Shown here piece after piece: positions 6,076-10,144 of a stretch of 10,144 nt of DNA (its first letter is position 1; each line of letters begins with the position of its first letter). Source of the stretch: Castellaniella sp. UBA6218 (GTDB lineage: Bacteria > Pseudomonadota > Gammaproteobacteria > Burkholderiales > Burkholderiaceae_B); assembly GCA_002421865.1 (NCBI GenBank), contig DISE01000038.1, forward strand, positions 259-10,402, given 5' to 3'. The notes under the pieces were generated by a model. That model saw nothing but the letters and a program-made list of their open reading frames with translations. It ran no database searches and was not told where the DNA came from. Position numbers and translations under genes: made by a program.

Positions 6076-6858
6076 GTGTCTCTCAACCCTTCATTGACGG
6101 ACTGGAGTGGCAAGCGCGTGTGGCTGGTGGGCGCGTCCAGCGGTATTGGCCTGGCGGTGGCCGAACAATTGCACGCCCGCGGCGCCCGGGTCATCGTGTC
6201 CGCGCGCCAGCAGCCTTTGCTGCAGGCGTTCGTCGAGGCCCACCCGGGAAGCGGGGCGGTGGCTTTGGACGTGACCGACGCACAGGCCGTGCAGGAGGCC
6301 GCCGTGCGTCTGCGGTCCGAAGGCCCTCTGGATCTGGTTTGCTATTGTGCCGGCCACTATCGGCCCATGCGGGCGGATTCGCTGGCGCTGCCCGAGTTGC
6401 TGAAGCACGAGCAGGTCAACCTGACGGGGGCGCTGCATGTGGTCGCCGCCGTGGTGCCGGGACTGCTGGAGTCGGCGCGGGCCGGACGCGCGCCGCACCT
6501 GAGCCTGGTGGCCAGTGTGGCCGGCTGGCGTGGTCTGCCGCAAGGGCTGGCCTATGGTCCGACCAAGGCGGCGCTCATCAATCTGGCCGAGACGCTGTTC
6601 CTGGATTTGCGGCCTCATGGCATCGGCGTCAGTATCGTGAACCCCGGGTTCGTCGATACGCCTCTGACCCGCCAGAACGATTTCGCCATGCCCGCACTGC
6701 TCACGCCGGCGCAAGCGGCGGACGCCATGCTGCGGGGGTGGGCCCGCGGTGGTTTCGAGGTGCATTTTCCGCGCCGTTTCACGTGCTGGCTCAAACTGCT
6801 GCGCATCCTTCCCTACCGGTGGTATTTTGCGCTCGTTCATCGCATGACAGGTCTTTGA
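6076..6858 (+). CDS. Short-chain dehydrogenase/reductase (SDR), classical type
   Basis: From the GTG at 6076 the product has 260 residues, the normal length for a classical SDR. It has the cofactor motif GASSGIG (19-24 region), D65 at the adenine-binding position, catalytic N115, S147, Y160 and K164 (YGPTK), and VNPGFVDTPLT (188-198) after the active site. The usual N-N-A-G structural motif is C-A-G here (residues 91-93), as in several membrane-lipid SDRs. The last 30 residues are basic and aromatic and could lie on the membrane. The substrate is unknown; an oxidised or modified acyl chain or aldehyde fits the context but is not shown. GTG at 6076 was chosen because AAAGGA lies about 9 bases upstream and the gap to the DUF3833 stop is 4 bases. 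The in-frame ATG at 6040 would add 12 cysteine-rich residues of read-over from the upstream gene. Confidence 0.88.
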   Translation: MSLNPSLTDWSGKRVWLVGASSGIGLAVAEQLHARGARVIVSARQQPLLQAFVEAHPGSGAVALDVTDAQAVQEAAVRLRSEGPLDLVCYCAGHYRPMRADSLALPELLKHEQVNLTGALHVVAAVVPGLLESARAGRAPHLSLVASVAGWRGLPQGLAYGPTKAALINLAETLFLDLRPHGIGVSIVNPGFVDTPLTRQNDFAMPALLTPAQAADAMLRGWARGGFEVHFPRRFTCWLKLLRILPYRWYFALVHRMTGL

Positions 6859-6863
6859 CGCGA

Positions 6864-7325
6864 ATGAAATCCCCTGACTCCGGTGTTGTCACCGATACCC
6901 GGGCCGCGCTGGCTCGTCTGGTGCGGCTCTACGAACACCTCACGCCCGACCGCCTGGCACAGCTCGAACATTACTATGCGCCGGATGCGCGATTCAAAGA
7001 TCCATTCAACGAGGTGCGCGGCGTGCCGGCGATCGCCCGGATCTTTGCGCACATGTTCGCCACGCTGGATCAGCCGCGATTTGTGGTCACTCAGCAATGC
7101 TCGCAGGCGGATCAGGCCTTTCTGTGTTGGGAGTTTCACTATCGCATGCGGCGGTGGCGCGCCGGAGCGGACCAGTGCATCCATGGCGCGACCTGGGTGC
7201 GTTTCGATGCGCAGGGCCTTGTGGCCTTTCACCGCGATTATTGGGACGCGGCAGAGGAACTGTATGAAAAATTGCCCGTGTTCGGCCGACTGATGCGCTG
7301 GCTGCGCAAAACGCTCTCCGCCTAA
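6864..7325 (+). CDS. NTF2/SnoaL-like family protein
   Basis: The 153-residue protein has the size and pattern of the NTF2-like cone fold: an N-terminal helix, then LEHYYAPDARFKDPFNEVRG (residues 34-53), HMFATLD (63-69), a strand with FLCWEFHYR (86-94), HGATWVRFD (107-115) and HRDYWD (123-128). The last pattern is shared with the nuclear-transport-factor-2 proteins found in photolyase/CFA-like operons. The fold usually encloses a small hydrophobic ligand and can be enzymatic or simply a binding protein. The polar cavity residues (Asp, His, Trp, Tyr) are compatible with either. No signal peptide is seen, so it should be cytoplasmic, unlike the CHI-like and DUF3833 proteins. It starts 5 bases after the SDR stop, and its TAA overlaps the photolyase ATG by one base. 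The function is unknown; steroid isomerase-type names would be over-annotation. Confidence 0.82.
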   Translation: MKSPDSGVVTDTRAALARLVRLYEHLTPDRLAQLEHYYAPDARFKDPFNEVRGVPAIARIFAHMFATLDQPRFVVTQQCSQADQAFLCWEFHYRMRRWRAGADQCIHGATWVRFDAQGLVAFHRDYWDAAEELYEKLPVFGRLMRWLRKTLSA

Positions 7326-8815
7326 TGAAAGATTTGACCGTCGCTGTTGATCCTCCCGGTGCGCTCGTCTGGTTTCGGCGGGACCTGCGCTGTGACGACC
7401 ATGCTGCGCTTTATCATGCGCTGCGCAAGTACGGGCGCGTCTACTGCGTGTTCGTGTTCGATACCGATATTCTTGACGCGCTGCCCACCCGGCATGATCG
7501 ACGCGTGGAGTTCATTCATGCCAGCGTGCTGGAACTCGACGATGCCTTGCGGCGGCTGGCGGCACAGAGCGGGGCGCCCGGCGGCGGACTCATCGTGCGT
7601 CATGGTCCGGCGCTGACCTGCATCGCTCAGCTGGCCCTGGCGCTCGGTGTCCGGGAAGTGCTGGCGAATCGCGACTATGAGCCCCAGGCCATCGCACGCG
7701 ACCAGCGAGTGGCCGATGCCTTGCGCGCGCAGGGCGTCGCTTTCAGCGAATATAAGGATCAGGCGCTGCTCGACCGGGACGAGGTGCTGACCCGGCAAGG
7801 CCGGCCTTACAGCGTATTCACCCCCTACAAGCGCGCCTGGCTCGAGAAGCTCGACGGGTTCCAGCTCGAGTCCTACCCGGTCGAGCGCCATGCCGGCCAC
7901 CTGGCCCCGCCGCCGCAGGGCGAGTCGCTCCCCACGCTGTCACAGCTGGGGTTCCTCCCGACGAATCTGCGAGAGTTGCCTCTGCCCGCGGGGATCGGCG
8001 GGGCGCGGCAATTGCTGAAGGACTTCGTGCCGCGCCTGGGGGCTTACCACGAGGCTCGCGATTATCCAGGTCGCAAGGGGGTCTCGTACCTGTCGGTCCA
8101 CCTGCGCTTTGGCACCGTGTCCATTCGCCGATTGGCGTCGCTGGCAGCCCGGCAGGCGTCCGGCGGGTGCCCGGGTGCGCAGACCTGGCTTTCCGAACTG
8201 GCGTGGCGGGACTTCTATTTCATGATTCTGTGGCATCACCCGCAAGTGACCACGCAGTCGTTCAGGCCGGAGTTCGATCAGGTGCAGTGGGATGAGGCGC
8301 CCGATGCCTGGCAGGCCTGGTGCGAAGCGCGCACCGGCTACCCGCTGGTGGATGCCGCCATGCGGCAGTTGCTGCATACCGGCTATATGCACAACCGCCT
8401 GCGCATGGTGGTGGCCAGTTTCCTGACCAAGGATCTCGGGATCGACTGGCGCCGGGGAGAGCGGTTCTTCGCCATGCATCTGAACGACTATGACCTGGCG
8501 GCGAACAACGGCGGGTGGCAGTGGGCGGCCTCCACCGGGTGCGATGCGCAGCCCTGGTTCAGGATATTCAATCCGGTGACCCAGTCGCAGCGCTTCGACC
8601 CGGAGGGCCGCTTCATCCGGCGGTATCTGCCCGAACTGGCGCGTGTGCCGGATGCGCACATCCACTATCCCGCCGCCATGAAGCCGGCGGCGCTGTCGGC
8701 CTGTGGTCTGCGTCTTGGCATCGACTATCCGCTGCCCATCGTGGACCATGCGCAGGCCAGGGAACGGACGTTGAGGCGGTTTTCCTTTCTTGCCGACAGG
8801 CGCAAAGCGGAGTAG
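7325..8815 (+). CDS. phrB: Deoxyribodipyrimidine photolyase (class I CPD photolyase)
   Basis: This 496-residue flavoprotein repairs cyclobutane pyrimidine dimers using blue or near-UV light. The antenna domain starts at about residue 13 (VWFRRDLRCDDHAAL) and the FAD domain covers about 220-480. The electron-transfer triad of E. coli PhrB (W306, W359, W382) is present as W322, W375 and W398. E291 and W294 match the dimer-contacting E274 and W277, and N357 in MHNRLR matches the flavin-contacting N341. These residues favour a working photolyase over a signalling cryptochrome. E119 matches the folate-contacting E109, but the C-K pair at E. coli 292-293 is not clearly conserved (T-T in my alignment), so the antenna pigment is uncertain. 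It is the last operon gene, joined to the NTF2-like gene by TAATG. Light repair genes under a LitR-type regulator are known from other proteobacteria. Confidence 0.95.
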   Translation: MKDLTVAVDPPGALVWFRRDLRCDDHAALYHALRKYGRVYCVFVFDTDILDALPTRHDRRVEFIHASVLELDDALRRLAAQSGAPGGGLIVRHGPALTCIAQLALALGVREVLANRDYEPQAIARDQRVADALRAQGVAFSEYKDQALLDRDEVLTRQGRPYSVFTPYKRAWLEKLDGFQLESYPVERHAGHLAPPPQGESLPTLSQLGFLPTNLRELPLPAGIGGARQLLKDFVPRLGAYHEARDYPGRKGVSYLSVHLRFGTVSIRRLASLAARQASGGCPGAQTWLSELAWRDFYFMILWHHPQVTTQSFRPEFDQVQWDEAPDAWQAWCEARTGYPLVDAAMRQLLHTGYMHNRLRMVVASFLTKDLGIDWRRGERFFAMHLNDYDLAANNGGWQWAASTGCDAQPWFRIFNPVTQSQRFDPEGRFIRRYLPELARVPDAHIHYPAAMKPAALSACGLRLGIDYPLPIVDHAQARERTLRRFSFLADRRKAE

Positions 8816-8835
8816 CCGTCGCGAGTCCGCGCGGA
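8816..8835. other. Convergent junction between phrB and pdxA, no clear terminator
   Basis: Only 20 bases separate the two stop codons. I see no GC stem followed by a T-run in either direction. A weak 5-bp ACCGG/CCGGT pairing lies inside the pdxA end near 8850-8870. Transcripts from both sides may overlap, or termination is Rho-dependent. Confidence 0.6.
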
Positions 8836-9888
8836 TCAGCCCGGCCGGACCGGCGCGAGACCGGTCGCATGGCCCGTCATGCGCAACGCCATGCGCATGG
8901 CCGCGCGCAGCGAAGCGGGGCTGGCGAGGCCTCGTCCGGCGATGTCGAAGGCCGTGCCGTGGTCCACGCTGGTGCGCACGAAGGGCAGGCCCACGGTGAC
9001 GTTCACGCCTTCGTCCAGGCCCAGGTATTTGACCGGGATCAGGCCCTGGTCATGGTACTGGGCGACCACGATGTCGAATTCCCCCTGGCGGGCGCGCATG
9101 AACACGGTGTCGCCCGGCCAGGGGCCGCTGGCGTCCAGGCCCTCGGCGCGCGCGGCCGCGATGGCCGGCGCGATGTGGAGCGCTTCCTCGTCGCCGAAGG
9201 CACCGCCTTCGCCCGCGTGCGGGTTCAGTCCCGCCACGGCGATGCGCGGTCGGTCGATGCCCGCCTGGCGGCAGGCCCGCTGCGCCAGGCGGATGGCGCG
9301 CAGTTCGGCTTCCTGGCTGAGTGCGGCGGGCACCCGGGACAAGGCGATGTGTATGGTCACCAGCAGCACGCGCAGTTCGTCGTTGGCCAGCATCATGGCG
9401 TAATCGGCCGTGCCGGTGCGCCGCGCCAGGATTTCAGTGTGGCCCGGAAAATCGATGCCGGCCGCGTGCAGCGCGCCTTTGTGCAGGGGCGCCGTCACCA
9501 GCGCCCGCACCTGGCCGGCCAGTGCGTCGTCGATGGCGTGACACAGGTATTCGTAGGCGCCGCGCCCGGCGCGCGGGTCTTCCAGACCCCAGGGAAGGTC
9601 GGCAGGTAGTGCGTTCCAGCGGTTCAGCACGCCGATCACCCCGCCCGTGGTGCCGGCGCCGGGGGCCTCCAGGGAGCGGACTTCCAGGCGGCCGTCCAGC
9701 CCCAGCGCACGGCAGGCGCGCTGCAGGGCGCCCACGTCGCCGTAGACCACGGCGGGGTGGGGCAGGCCTTCCGCGAACAAGTGTGCGATCAGCTCCGGGC
9801 CGACGCCCGCGGCGTCCCCCAGCGTGAAGGCCAGGGGCGTGCCGGTGGGCGCCGGCGGGATGCCGGGATCAGAGGGCGTCGCTGGCAT
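8836..9888 (-). CDS. pdxA: 4-hydroxythreonine-4-phosphate dehydrogenase PdxA
   Basis: PdxA oxidises 4-phosphooxy-threonine with NAD(P)+ in the DXP-dependent route to pyridoxal 5'-phosphate, as a cytoplasmic metal-dependent dimer. The 350-residue product matches along its length: GDAAGVGPE (24-32), VTAPLHKG (131-138), FPGHTE (147-152), the three metal-ligand histidines H180, H224 (NPHAGEGG) and H279 (YHDQGL), and TSVDHGTA (306-313). The first motif is normally GDPAG; Pro is replaced by Ala here. About 17 extra residues, rich in Pro and Thr, precede the first conserved strand, so the protein is a little longer than E. coli PdxA (329). The ATG at 9888 is the only good start; it lies inside the end of the PhoH gene (20-base overlap), with only a weak ribosome site, which suggests co-transcription and coupling. 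The pair is unrelated to the light operon, with which it converges. Confidence 0.95.
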   Translation of the reverse strand: MPATPSDPGIPPAPTGTPLAFTLGDAAGVGPELIAHLFAEGLPHPAVVYGDVGALQRACRALGLDGRLEVRSLEAPGAGTTGGVIGVLNRWNALPADLPWGLEDPRAGRGAYEYLCHAIDDALAGQVRALVTAPLHKGALHAAGIDFPGHTEILARRTGTADYAMMLANDELRVLLVTIHIALSRVPAALSQEAELRAIRLAQRACRQAGIDRPRIAVAGLNPHAGEGGAFGDEEALHIAPAIAAARAEGLDASGPWPGDTVFMRARQGEFDIVVAQYHDQGLIPVKYLGLDEGVNVTVGLPFVRTSVDHGTAFDIAGRGLASPASLRAAMRMALRMTGHATGLAPVRPG

Positions 9889-10144
9889 AATCGGCCAGCC
9901 GGGACCGTTCGCCGCGCTGCAGGGTGATGTGGCCGGCGTGCGGCCAGCCCTTGAAACGGTCCACCACGTAAGTCAGTCCCGAACTGCCTTCGGTGAGGTA
10001 GGGCGTATCGATCTGGGCGATGTTGCCCAGGCAGACGATCTTGGTGCCGGGGCCGGCGCGGGTGACCAGGGTCTTCATCTGCTTCGAGGTCAGGTTCTGC
10101 GCCTCGTCGAGGATGAGGTACTTGTTCAGGAAGGTGCGGCCGCG
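9869..10144 (-). CDS. PhoH-family ATPase, C-terminal part (partial)
   Basis: Reading in from the right edge, 91 residues precede the stop at 9871-9869. They contain the Walker B region LILDEAQNLT (about residues 10-19), then K-Q-M-K-T-L-V-T-R, K-I-V-C-L-G-N-I-A-Q-I-D-T-P and L-T-E-G-S-S-G-L, the usual C-terminal half of PhoH ATPase domains. The ending R-G-E-R-S-R-L-A-D-Y-A is typical of the longer PhoH proteins that carry an N-terminal PIN nuclease domain, but the N-terminus and Walker A lie outside the window. PhoH proteins are RNA-linked P-loop ATPases, and the PIN-PhoH type has been described as an RNase/helicase. The stop lies within pdxA, so the two are probably read from one transcript. 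Confidence 0.9.
   Translation of the reverse strand, partial: RGRTFLNKYLILDEAQNLTSKQMKTLVTRAGPGTKIVCLGNIAQIDTPYLTEGSSGLTYVVDRFKGWPHAGHITLQRGERSRLADYASDAL

Noticed and set aside
6120..6863. Long frame on the plus strand inside the SDR gene, leading into the NTF2-like gene
   Set aside because: The upstream part is an Ala/Gly/Arg-rich shadow; the NTF2-like fold begins at the ATG at 6864.
8840..8875. GC-rich ACCGG/CCGGT repeats as a terminator for phrB and pdxA
   Set aside because: The stem is only about 5 bp, lies within pdxA coding sequence and has no T-run.
8515..9609. 364-codon plus-strand open frame crossing the end of phrB and opposite pdxA
   Set aside because: It overlaps two confidently identified genes, and its composition is that of a GC-rich shadow frame.
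1..10144. CRISPR arrays, tRNA or rRNA genes, insertion sequences, phage or plasmid genes
   Set aside because: No regularly spaced repeats, transposase-like proteins, terminal inverted repeats or RNA gene signatures were seen; coding sequence fills almost all of the window.

Overview
The window looks like chromosomal DNA from a GC-rich betaproteobacterium. Burkholderiales, perhaps Alcaligenaceae-like, is my best guess, based on GC content, codon use and the style of the PdxA and PhoH proteins rather than on any marker gene. Coding density is close to complete. The only intergenic stretch over 100 bases is the divergent promoter region at 119-237.

Layout: (1) At the left edge, minus strand, is the first 39 codons of a MerR-family regulator. 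(2) Bases 119-237 form a compact divergent control region. A perfect 9-bp inverted repeat sits inside overlapping, face-to-face promoter-like elements. (3) Bases 238-8815, plus strand, hold nine genes packed as one operon: FAD-dependent oxidoreductase (COG2907 type), DUF1365 protein, cyclopropane-fatty-acid-synthase-like SAM methyltransferase, exported chalcone-isomerase-like protein, GPH/MFS-type transporter, DUF3833 lipoprotein, SDR oxidoreductase, NTF2/SnoaL-like protein, and class I DNA photolyase (phrB). Every junction is either an overlap of 1-4 bases or a gap of 4-7 bases. (4) On the minus strand, convergent with the operon, are pdxA (8836-9888) and, upstream of it and overlapping it by 20 bases, the C-terminal end of a PhoH-family ATPase that runs off the right edge.

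Interpretation: a MerR regulator divergent from oxidoreductase/DUF1365/CFA-like/lipoprotein/SDR/NTF2/photolyase genes matches the known LitR/CarH-type light-response loci of proteobacteria. It also resembles in content the singlet-oxygen regulon of Rhodobacter sphaeroides, where CFA-like and FAD proteins make methylated and furan fatty acids from phospholipid acyl chains. The working model is a light-induced photoprotection operon. The FAD enzyme, DUF1365 protein and methyltransferase would modify unsaturated acyl chains in the membrane; the exported CHI-like protein, DUF3833 lipoprotein and transporter would serve the envelope; photolyase would repair UV damage to DNA. The CFA-like protein keeps the SAM site but lacks two of the five bicarbonate-site residues of E. 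coli Cfa, so its product may not be a cyclopropane. The cobalamin-binding part of the regulator lies outside the window, so light control is inferred, not seen.
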